64,000 bases of DNA, from the NCBI GenBank assembly GCA_018873245.2, contig JAEMBT020000008.1, forward strand, positions 1,970,001 through 2,034,000, in the 5' to 3' direction. Below are positions 12,501 to 24,500 of this stretch, piece after piece. The stretch's first letter is position 1. Every line of letters starts with the position of its first letter. Under the pieces are notes generated by a model, which ran no database searches, was not told the origin of the DNA, and saw only the letters and a list, made by a program, of their open reading frames with translations. This stretch comes from Archegozetes longisetosus. Taxonomy: Eukaryota > Arthropoda > Arachnida > Sarcoptiformes > Trhypochthoniidae. Position numbers and translations under genes: made by a program.

Positions 12501-14738
12501 TATTGATCAAGTATAAAGATATGCGATAGTCAATCAACAAAAAATCTTATTTCATTCCTGCTACCATTTAATGAAAGGGTAGTTTATGATCAATAAGGAA
12601 GTATATCTTTTCAATAAAGATCATATCGATATCTATTTGTAATACTGTAGTATTACTTAGAATAAGCTAACATATAATATGAACTGAAATAGTTTGATCT
12701 GTTAGTCGGGTTATGATTCATACTCACGCCTCTACTGGTACTGTAATAGAAAATTGTTTGTTCTCAATATCAAATAATCCAATTATTATTACGAACTATA
12801 CTAACTCATTATTAAAGCGTTAACTTTGCAACATTGAGCGTTTCTATTTTTATGCTCTTTTTTTCGTCTCAAATAATAGGCGCAAAACTTTACAGATGAA
12901 TAAACAACGTATTCTAATCAAAGGTAATTATTACATAGAAAACAGTTAACTTTCAACATCAACTGCAAAGCGATTGTAATATTACGTAAGTCCTAACTGT
13001 TAGAGATTTTCATCAACACTACGGCTCAATGGATACTGTCCATAGACTAAACCTTTAAGTTATTGAAACACATTTTCCATTTGATGCAGTGAAAGGTTCA
13101 GTCATGTGAAGAAAAGAAATGGACCAAAGAATAAAATATATACCTAAATAAAATGAATGACCAGATCTGCCCTAAAAATATATTAAATTGTGTGTCAACT
13201 TAGAGCTGTATTCAAGTAATACTAATATTCGTTTCCTCCTAATAGTTTTGACTAACAAAATCTTTAATGTGTTGTTGTATTCGCTTTGCTTTTCTATATA
13301 ATCTCTTTTTTTTTTGATCGAAAGGCTCTGATTATATACAGCAATCCAACTGTTCAGCCGTTCAACTGTTCAGCCGTTCAACTGTTCAGCTGCTCGACTC
13401 TTCAGTTGCTGAACTGTTCGCAATACACTAGAGAAACGGACCATTGATTGCATTCCAGATTTGAGTCAATATAAACTGATATGCATTGAATATCATATAC
13501 TTTTTACATAAAGACTTTAGGAAATTGTTTCGCGTTAATCAGTGTAAACCTAATTCTAAGGATTAGTTAAAACTCTTAACAATAATCACATTGTAGTCAG
13601 TATAGCATTACAGACATAATATGTTTTAGATTCAATTTTCTTTGTGGTAATAAAGTATTATTTTATGTTTAATTTAGCCGTAGTGAAAAGTGTTCTCAAA
13701 TGCCATTTTCAGACTGACAGCTTAGAGAAAAGTCTATTACTTTAAGTCTTTGAATCTAAACTTTTCTCTAAGAAAATATCGATTTTCAGATTGGCTGCGG
13801 AAAAACAAATCTCGACTTCTTGCTTTTAGTAAGACTTTGTATAACACACTAGTGTGTCAAGTTTTAAGATCTGCTAGTAAGTTAATTTACTAGTACTTTT
13901 AACATACATTTTATATAAATTGTAGGCATAGACAGCCGCGGACCTGATTAATTTGATATAAAACCATAACTCGTAATATAAAATTGCCATTTATTTTACT
14001 ACTATTTCTTACTATAGATCTTACTGCTAAGAGAAACTATTTTTGATCCTAATAAATATTATGATTGAAGACTTGAAAAATCTAGAGGAATGAAAAAATA
14101 AAATTTCGATTTATACTTGTTTAATTCAAAAGTAGATTTATATTCCCAGTCCATTCTTATGCATCAAATTTGAGTAAAAAGCATTTCTAAAGAAAAGCGA
14201 TTCCTAGCGTAGGTCAAGAAATATGATATTCCATAAATCACAAATTCATATAAAATGACATTCATATAAAAAGAACCGCTTTATCTCTAACTCATAAGAT
14301 ATCTCAAATGAAAGAATAAACTTTACTACATTTGCTTTCAACAGATTTTCTTCTCTTATTTACTTTTCCTATAATTTGTCAACACTCACCATTTGTGTCA
14401 GCTCTTTGGAAACTACTTTTATGGTCTTTACCATCGCTGGCAGCAAACTCTTCGAACTCAATAAAGCCGTCGGAGTCGTGATCGAAAGCGTCAAACGTTG
14501 GGTAACCAGTGGAAGAAAATGCCAATTCTTCGCTAACAACTAGTGTGGTCTCCTCTTTATCAGGTTTTAAATCTTTCTCGACAATAGTAATCACTTTACC
14601 TGTTTGTGAAACTTTTCCATCAGTGGTCACAGTAGGCTTTTTAAGCTCTAATTTAGTGACCGGAGCACTCAATGAGAGTGTTATAGTCATCAAAAACAGT
14701 AAAACAATCTGCATATTAAAAAACTTTGTGATTTTCAC
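9567..14738 (-). CDS. Secreted acidic protein with two EF-hands, three exons
   Basis: CDS is complement(9567..9905, 9959..10173, 14390..14738), 300 aa. Exon 1 starts at the ATG at 14738 and encodes a signal peptide (residues 1-24, ending LSLSA), a Thr/Lys-rich stretch and EF-hand 1 (loop 86-97, DHDSDGFIEFEE). It ends at a perfect GTGAGT donor inside EF-hand 2. The acceptor at 10174 restores the loop exactly in phase 1: DTNG joined to DHKLSPEE (114-125). A 53-bp phase-0 intron (9906-9958) separates exon 3, which encodes a long Asp/Glu-rich, probably disordered tail. The product should be a secreted calcium binder. I do not recognise a named family. Matrix, cuticle or calcium storage roles are guesses. 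An AATAAA overlaps the stop codon (9563-9568). The exon join is inferred from loop completion and matching phase. Confidence 0.75.
10174..14389 (-). other. 4.2-kb intron of the EF-hand gene
   Basis: The intron runs from GTGAGT (14389 downwards) to a pyrimidine-rich acceptor ending AAAAG at 10174. Other introns in the window are roughly 40-160 bp, so this one is exceptional. It contains a short minisatellite (13349-13415) and no other gene that I can support. Confidence 0.6.
13349..13415. repeat. 16-bp minisatellite
   Basis: The unit AACTGTTCAGCCGTTC is present in two near-perfect copies, followed by a third degenerating into variants (AACTGTTCAGCTGCTC, then CAGTTGCTGAACTGTTCG). It lies in the long intron of the EF-hand gene. 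Confidence 0.7.
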
Positions 14739-17700
14739 TAGAAATCTATAACAACTAATGCGTAGTCAGTCTTTAGAAAGTTTTTAGAAGAAAGTTTACG
14801 GTATTAGTCAAGGCTCTGAAGTGCTTCTAGTCTAAAAAGTGAGCTGCGATCGCTATCGACTACTTTTAGTGCTGTACAAGAATTAGTTCTGGTGTCAGCG
14901 CTAGTCTACCGGTTCTCATGAGCAGCAAAGAAAACAGTTTCTATAGTTACCGCTATGCGAATTGAAGTTTTTTTCTACTCAAAGCTTCATTCATTTGCGA
15001 TTGGATTGAGTTTACAATGTAAGAAGACTAGCACTTTCTTATAAAATTGGCCTTCACTCAAAACTGGTTGCGGTATTACTTATAATTCTCAAAATCATCA
15101 TTATTTTAGTCCTGCTTTTTATGTGGGATCAAAATTTCCCGACTCTTACGAAGGCCAGTTCTGGGGCTTTTCATAACTAATTATTATTCACGTGAACATG
15201 AAATTTTCAGTTTTTTCCGATAACTTTCGTCACAGAAATGGGGATTTGATCAGAAAAGCGATAGATTTAGAAGAGTGGCTTAGCTTACGAATGATAGTGG
15301 AATTGTCTGTTCACATGAAAAGAAAAATAGAATCATGAACATTAGTTAAATTAGTTATCTGTTTCATATCTCTCAAGTACACCACAGATGAAGGTTCTCG
15401 TTATTACTTTATGCTAATAAAACCCACTTATATTCACTCAAATCTATTCCTACGCTTTGTCAGCTACTCTTCAATAGAAATCTAATCTTTAACTTAATAC
15501 TGGTATGGTTTCAAATAATAAATCTGAATAATAGATTCAAATACTAATGCATAGCTTATAAAACCCTTTTTTGCTCAATAGAAAATACTTGAAAAGGCAT
15601 AATTAACCACTTGTGCAGACTTCCTTGGATTTGTTCTAATAGAATCTTTAGATCAAGTATTGTCCAAATAAGAAATTTAAGTAAAGTATTCAGTTTTATT
15701 GCATTTGGATCGTTGCTCTTTCGTCTGAGTCATAAAAGTGAATATAAATTATATGCATTTTTCTTATGAACCTTTTTCACTGATCATAATCAGTCCTTCG
15801 CCTTGTTTTATACGACTTGATGCGAGTGCTGTCTTGAATTTTAGTAGCAAACAATTCTAGAAAATGAAAATGGATTGCGGAAACTTCAAGTTGAGAAGTT
15901 TGCTTCAATTAGTAGTAGACAATTTTTTGCACTTTACACTTAACTGGAGATGAATTTTTGTTTATACTAGTATTTCTATTGAAAACAACAATCCTGACAA
16001 AGACTATTCATACGGATGAGTGCAGTATAATTTTAACACACAATAGAAATCAAAAGTTTTTATTTGCTTTACAGTTCTATACTAAGTTCTGTAAATATTT
16101 TCGTACTTATTATACTTCTTCTGTGAACTATTTTTTTATTTGCAGTTCTTTTTTCGTTCAACAGTAAAATATTTCTCTCTTATTATTCCAATCCTATTGT
16201 CTTTAAAAGAATTTCTTTTAGTGTTGCACTTCTTGTGAAATATGTCTTTTAATTAACAGAATAACTTTTCAGATTGAATGACTGATTTGAATTGCAAAAT
16301 CCTCTAAAAGAAAGTACTTTTTAATGTTATTGAGACAAGTATTCGAAACTTGATAGCAATAAAACACCAGCACTCAATTTTGCACTCAATTTTGCATTCA
16401 ATTCGAAATATTTTGATGAGCGACCTAAATTTGCTTTAATAAAATTGATTTTCTTAAAATCTAAATTCGCTCATACTTGCAGTGATTCGCATAACTTAAA
16501 CAACTTTAAACTATGCTTGTAGTTATTTTCAGCTCAAATATTTCATACTTATTTACAAAAAATATACTTTTCAATTAATTCGAGGAAAGCTTTTTCAAAA
16601 ATGAATTAAATGAGAAAATTTTTTGTTTTTCAATTATCTTCTATTTTGAAATGTCAGAAACAAATTGATTTATTTAAAAGGTTAATAAAAAAGGAAATTA
16701 ATTGGAAATCCTATTAGAAAATAATAGTTAATTAAACTTTGAAAACATCTCAAATGTCAGTGTTTTACTCAATACTCATTCATCAAATAGATTGAGATTC
16801 GATGTGATTAAGGAAAATCTTACTCTCACTACAACTTATTTCCTTTTCAATTGGTTGGAAAAACTTTCTCAGTATTGATCTCAGTCTAAAGTGAAGCATT
16901 GGAAAAATTTCTGTCGGACTCAACTATAAGCAGACTATAATCAAGACTAAATCACTTCCGCGAAAATAACAATTCAATTGGAAGTATTGGCAAAAAATCA
17001 AAGGTTGTAATACCAGTACTATCGAGAAAATACATTAATACTCTGAGCGACAACTAATGCTCTTAAATATAGTATTGAATATTTCCTTCCTTTTCTTCTC
17101 ATCATCTTCTTTATCATTCCTAATTATTACATAAGTCCAGAAATAAGCCAATATAAAACTTATAATCTTCTAATAAAATAAATCACTGGGCGTAAAACTA
17201 ATCAAACTCCTAACACACACCTATACTTATCGTTCATCCGTTAAAAATTATGGTTTCCGCTATTATGTTCGTGTTTCTCTATCCCATACTTTAATATACT
17301 TGTAAAAAACGTCTAATCTTATGACTTCATTTCAACTTTTTCTAGATCTTCAGCCAGCGTGTCTCTATGATGAACAGATTGCATAGATCGTTATGTCTCT
17401 TCAATTTATATTACTATAAAATGCAGTCAATTTTGGTTAAGAGCCAAAACCATTTCAATCAAGTGATAGAGAGTCACATGTGTTTCTGACTCATTGCTTT
17501 TTTCAAACTAAATCCACTTTTTTCTCAAATCAATCTAATGCATATGAATTTATTCTACAGTTTTATTGATAATTTATTGTAATTTGAGTTCTGCAATAAA
17601 TAAGAAGAAAACTTGGATCAATTTCGGAGAAGTGAGAAAGATAGGGGTCAGATAGAGAAAAATATAGTGACATCAGCTTAACTATTGAATGACAGGCAAC

Positions 17701-20700
17701 TCCCTCATATACATATACCAATATTCTAACCTAGATCTTCAATCAAAATTTCTCCTATTCTCTTCCATAAAAGCTCATCAATACACCGATCATACACTCT
17801 TTCATATCTTGCAATCAGAAATTGACATTAAACTAGAATATGAAAAAATGTTATTCATTTATTTTTGAGAAACGTGAAGATTTCAAGGTATTTGTTCTAT
17901 TCATAGAGTCTATAAGTTGCTACAAGATTCAAATGATCTTATATATCGTAATGAATATAAATGGGTGTATTAACTAAATCTTCAAGACTATTACTCAATC
18001 GTCTGCATAAGAAGTGAGTGTTTTGTTGTTTTGCTAAATTTTGAACAGAAAAAAATGATCTTAACATTAGAAGATTTGAAAAAGCCACATAATAGCAGTG
18101 GGTTGTTTTGTCATAAGGATTAGCCTATTTCTATCAAATTAAATCAACTTATTCTTTCGTTTGGCTTATTTACATATGTACTCCTTTTATCTATTTTATC
18201 TCTTGTTTCTCTTATTGCTTGATCTTCACTTGAAGAATACTTCAATAAGTATTGTTATCGAATTTCAAGTACATATGTAAACCTTATATAACTAATTCTC
18301 CTATTTATTTATTTTTCTAATGCACGAATACTTAATTAAATATCTTTTTGCATAAGCTCTGGAATAACATTTATTTATATTTTAATAACAGGAATAAGTT
18401 TACGAAAAACCTTTCGATAGTGTGTCAATGGCATGTGGATTGTAGAATAAGTGGTCTTTTGAAACACGCAATCTTTCATCAAACAATGCAAACTTGCAAA
18501 ATTTAAATCATAATAATTATATTCTACTTCTCTTTCAATTCTAAATACTTTCCGACGACACACCAATTTGTTTTATGTATGCCATACTACTATACTTTCT
18601 TATTTTTAACAATCTTATTGTGTATTTGATTCACTCAAACCTAATTAGACATAAGATGATTAGAATATATCATCTTTATAGAGTTAATCATGTTATTGTA
18701 AGTTATTTTTATTGGTGGCGAAGTCCAGAAACCTCAACATGAAAGCAGACTATTTTACAAGAGATACAGTGAAGGGAAATATTTGTTAGCTGTTAGTGGA
18801 ACATAAATCATATTTATGCTACAAAATCAAGAAATATGATGTAAAGCCTTTCCGAATGAAAATCCAGAATACTTTTCTATTTTGCACTTATACTACTTTT
18901 CAACGGCTTCACAAAGCTTTAGAGATTGATACTATTCTTGGGAATCATTCTATTATTCATTCACGTTTCAATCCAGTCTATGAGTTGTTTTCTGGATAAA
19001 ATTGTCAAATATTTTATTTATAATAATTTTTTCTCTCTAACTCTAACGCAGTGCTTAATATCATAATTCTTACTGCAAAGCAGAATCCGACTAAATCTCA
19101 TAATGTGCATTTCAAAATATCCGAGTAAATCTTACACAGATAAATCTCTCTAAATTTTGCATTATTTATATAAACGAAATTTCATTGTCATTCTGTATTC
19201 TAGCATAATATCTAACGAACACTAGAATTTGATTTAAACCTTTTTGGAAAGCAGTCAGGCGCTGCAAATATTTATGATAGCTCTCGGTTCAGATCACAGC
19301 CAATTGGTATCTATTGGATTCCATATATTTAACTTATCCTGAGTTCCAATTTATTGAAAATCCAAGAAATAGTAATTTAAAAGGATCTAATTCTCAGTGG
19401 CGAGGCCAAAAAATTTCTGTTGGCGGTGCAATTTGATCGAATATATTTTTTCCAGATAAAGCCTACTGTTGTATAGTTTTGAATTTAAATTACTCAGTAT
19501 TTTTACTTTATTTTGTAACGATTATAACAAATTTTTAAGATTTCATATTCAAGAATACACAACTTTTCCATCAAGTTAGCCAGATATTTAAACTGAGGGT
19601 TCGAGTTGGAGGTTTCAAGCACCAGAAGACTCCTACTGTTTAGACCACTGTTGAGAAAAGTCAAAAAAATGATATTTATTGAGTGATAAGTTTAGTATTA
19701 AGTGCTTTTCTTACTCTCTAATACTTGAGCAGTTAACTCAAAAAATGATTGCTATTTTGAAATCTAGCTATAACTTGAGACCTTGAGAATAAGTTATTAA
19801 AACAATGAGACAAAAGAATTATTAACGAAATATTTGTTAATGAAAGGATGATTAACTATAGTCGTCAACTTATATCTAAACCTGAATGAATACGTCAGAT
19901 CTTTTTTCTTGTTTATATTTCGTGATATTTGTTGATCTTTGCCAGAGATAACTTCAGTCATTCGATAGATCAAGTATTAATTATTTTCTAACTTAAATGA
20001 ACTTTTTTGAGACTCTAAATAAATCATTAAAGTTTGATTAACTCGAAGATTGACTGAACACATTAAAACTAACTCATAAAAATCGTGCTGATCATTGCAT
20101 GCATTGACTGCGGGAATAGTTATGCAATACTCGTTCGCTGATTGTCTCGAATTTCAATAAAGGGTTGAGTCTATATACTGCAAGTTTTTAAATAAATATT
20201 TTATTTTTATTTGATAAACTTAAAAAGTATTCCTAGAATTGTGATCAGCTCTTTTGATAAATAAATTTTCCGAATTATATTCAATCAACTTGAATGAAAA
20301 AGAATATTCTTGAAGAACACAATGCTTATTATTGCGAAAGGTTGAGGGGAAAACATAAACATTTAAAGGTAATTATAAGCATTGAACTTACAAATTACCT
20401 ATTACTCTGTCGATTCTCTCAACTCTTTCAACTTTTTAAATGACTTTACTATGACTTTCAAAAACCACACTTACATAATCTTACATAATACCCGTCATAA
20501 ACATTACAGTCGACTTTCATTATGCTTAAAGCTTTAAGAATCATCAGATTGCCGTTAAATTATTTCGATCTCAAATTCAAGTTTACAAATACTGAATTTA
20601 ATAATTTTTACTAAAAGTCTTTAAATCGTTTCGCACATGTGTGTTGTGCTTAGACACTTTAAGAGTATATTTTTAAGGCTTTATTTTCTCAAAAACCTTT

Positions 20701-21558
20701 AAACCTCTCAGTGACTTTTCAATTCAAACTTTTAACCATTGATAAAGTGATTTTTAGATTGAATTTTTAGTCAGCAATCTTTTAGAAACCTCTTAAGATT
20801 AGAACCGGTTTATAACGGGAGTAGTCTGTATTACATATGAACCATTCCTCCAAATGTTATAAACATTACTCTTTGGCTTGAGAAAAGAAAAATAAAACTT
20901 GTTTTGTTTGGCGTGCCTTTCAATATATGAAGCCTACTAATTAAAAGTAAACACTCAGTAGTTAGTATCAAAAAAGTTAAATTGCATTATATATAAATAC
21001 ACTGAAAAAAATTGTAATCCATAAATAATCAATTGAGATTTGACTGCAAAAGCTTTAAATAAATAAAAATAATAAATTTTGATAGAAACAGGTTCACACA
21101 AGATTAACAGATAGAACGAGTTAATCAAATGCATAGTTTGACAAAACATATTGAGAAAAACTTATGCGAACACCCCTAAAAACAGTTGACGTAAATATGG
21201 GATTCGTGTTCAAAACAGATCACAATTAATCTTAAGAAATTAATCTATTTTTTTACTTCTTATCTAAAATTAACATATTTTTATAAATGATTTCAAATTC
21301 AAATTATTAACAATTTGGTTAGTTGTGATGTGTTTGTAAATAAGTAGTCATTTAAGTAATAACTGAAAATAATAAATAACTGAAACTGTGATAGCTCAAT
21401 ACAATTTGGCATAAGTTGAACTAATATTGATCTTAATAATCAATATTATTATTGCATATAATAATTTATAAAATTTTAATTAATATCATTATAGAAATTA
21501 ATATATTTAACAAAGCAATCATTTAATCATCGAATCATTTGATAACTCAATTGAAAAT
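14739..21558. other. Intergenic, no gene recognised
   Basis: AT-rich sequence between two real genes transcribed away from each other (EF-hand gene leftwards, CPD rightwards). Both promoters must lie here. Open frames at 15958-16167, 18375-18566, 18796-18999 and 20955-21149 look random in composition. A small TTTTGCACTCAA tandem sits near 16378. Confidence 0.45.
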
Positions 21559-24500
21559 ATGATCGAAAAAATCAAAATGTCTTTAAATCGAAGTTTGTTG
21601 TCATTTATATTTATTTTAATAATTAGTCGATTTGTGCAATCAATTAACATAAAATGGCATTATTTAAAATACAATCAGACAGTTGAATATTTGGACGAAT
21701 TGTCACAAAAATACAATAATCTGATGCGAGTGTCGAGTATTGGCGAAAGTGTAGAAAATCGTAAATTATTGACTGTTAGGATATCTGAATCCTCTGAGAG
21801 ACCACTTTTGAGACCAATGTTCAAATATGTGGCAAACATTCACGGAAATGAAGTTCTCGGAAAACATTTGTTGTTATTACTAACGCAATATTTATTAGAG
21901 AACTATGGAATCGATGAGAGAGTCACCAGAATTGTTAATACCACTGATATTCACTTTTTGCCGTCTATGAATCCCGACGGCTTTGAAAAGGCCAAAAAGG
22001 CGACTGTTTTGGTGCTGGGCATGATTCGGGTCGAGAAAATGCTAAAAATGTTGATCTTAATCGTAATTTTCCGGACCAGTTCGGCAGTTTTGATGACTTG
22101 TTTTCTGAAGACAGTAAAAATGCAAATAAGACGAGACAACCCGAAACCATGGCAGTTATGACGTGGATTGTCTCAAATCCATTTGTATTATCAGCTAACC
22201 TCCACGGAGGATCTGTTGTCGCCAGTTATCCATTTGATGACTCGAAAGAACATACGACTGCTGGCAAAAAAAGTTTATCTCCAGATAATGCAGTGTTTGA
22301 ACACTTGGCTCTGACTTATTCGTGGAATCACAAGACTATGAAGAGTGGACACGTCTGTCTAGATGACAACTTCGAAAATGGCATCACCAATGGCGCCGAG
22401 TGGTATGACGTGCCGGGTATGCAAACAGTGTGTTTATTATTTGGTGACCGACTCATTTGATTATTGTATTTTTTAGGAGGAATGCAGGACTTTAATTATG
22501 TTAATAGTAATTGTTTTGAAATAACTCTTGAATTGTCGTGTTGTAAATACCCGAATGAGTCTAAACTTGAAGAGGAGTGGAATAATAATAAAGAAGCGCT
22601 TCTCACTTATATGGAAATGGTATTTCAAAATGATTTGTTTGATTAGAGATTATTTGAAACCTTAGACTAACTTTAGTTCATCTCCATTTTAGGTTCATTT
22701 AGGAGTAAAGGGTATAGTAAGCGATGCACTAACTAAAAAACCAATCGAAGGCGCGGTAATTATGATCGAAGGAATAAAACACAATATAACTACTACTAAT
22801 AGAGGTGAATATTGGCGGTTAGCTATGCCTGGAGTTTATACAATAACTGCAAGCGCTTATGGATATGAGTCAAACACCAAAAGAGACGTTGTCATAAAGA
22901 ATACGACCGCGTCTTCTGCTCTGATCCTCAATTTCGAACTAAAGCCAGTCGGAAATGTTCGTTATCCTAATGAACAAAGTCCTGATAATAAAGAAGTTGT
23001 TGTAACCCCAACTTCAGTCGACTCGAAAACCACACCATATAAGACTTCTGTCAATGACAGTGCAATGTTTTCAATAGAGCGAGAAGACGCTCCTGTTTCA
23101 TCGCATAACGCTTCTGATGATGACTTTCAGTCTCACACAGAGTTCAAACATCATAACTATACAGAACTTAAAGAAGTGCTTGAAAAACTAAATGAAAAAT
23201 ATCCACATTTGACTCGTCTGTATAGTATTGGGAAATCAGTTGAAGGCAGAGATTTATTAGTGCTTGAAATCAGTGATAGGCCGGGAGTACATGAAGCCGG
23301 AGAACCAGAGTTTAAATATGTGGCTAATATGCACGGAAATGAAGTGGTCGGTCGAGAAATGCTTCTATTATTCGCTAAATATCTTCTCGAAAATTATGGC
23401 TTATCTGTAAACATAACTAAACTGATTAAAAACACAAGAGTTCACATAATGCCGACCATGAATCCGGACGGCTATGAAAAATCGCTTTTAGGAGACTGTA
23501 ATTCTGATTATGGTCGTGAAAACGCACATAAAGTTGATTTGAATCGTAATTTTCCGGACCAATACATGACCTATAAGGAAAACAAAGTACAAGAAGTGGA
23601 AACCCTGGCGGTGATGAAGTGGATTCAGTCCTATCCTTTTGTATTGTCAGCCAATCTACACGGAGGCTCTTTAGTCGCTAATTATCCATTTGATGGCAAC
23701 AGACAACAGACTGACGGAACTTACAGCAAAACTCCTGACGATGATCTCTTTCGACACTTGGCTCTTGTTTATTCAAAGGTGAGTCTCTTCTGTAATTATA
23801 TTGTAATTTATATCATTTTTCATTATTTTTGTGCTTCGATCCAAAGTGAATCACGTAAGTTATTAGTCTTCAAGTAATTGAATCACTACTTGTTTCATAG
23901 CTTTACTGATTCAATCTTTTCAATTATTCTTCAGAACCATCCAGTCATGCATTTAGGAAAGCCTTGTCCTAAAGATTGTGGTTCAGGTCTAATGAATGAA
24001 CGTTTTGAGGACGGCATCACAAACGGTGCCGCGTGGTATGCACTCTATGGAGGAATGCAAGACTGGAATTATCTGCATTCAAATTGTTTTGAGATAACTC
24101 TCGAACTCGGGTGTCGTAAATACCCATATGAACGAGATATACACAAGTATTGGGACGAGAATAAGAAATCATTAATGGCTTTCTTAGAAGAAGTTCATAA
24201 AGGGGTTAAGGGTTTCGTTTTTGACACAAATGGAAAGCCTATCCAAAATGCAACCATTCATGTCGAAGGCATTGATCATAACGTTTATTCTGCCAACGAC
24301 GGCGACTATTGGCGATTATTAATACCTGGAACTTATCGCATAACTGCTTATAAAAGAGGATATCGCTATCAAACCAAAACAGTCGAAATAACACCTGGTT
24401 CTGCGACACAAATCAATTTTACTTTAGAAACTGGTTATATCGAATGGTCTAAAAAATATGATTTCGATAATGATTTGAATTTAGCTGAGGATAAGTATAT

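Noticed and set aside
13349..13415. CRISPR-like array
   Set aside because: Direct 16-bp tandem units without spacers in a eukaryotic intron: a minisatellite.
21951..22150. Minus-strand frames inside CPD exon 1
   Set aside because: Shadows of the frame-broken sense exon, with no independent signature.
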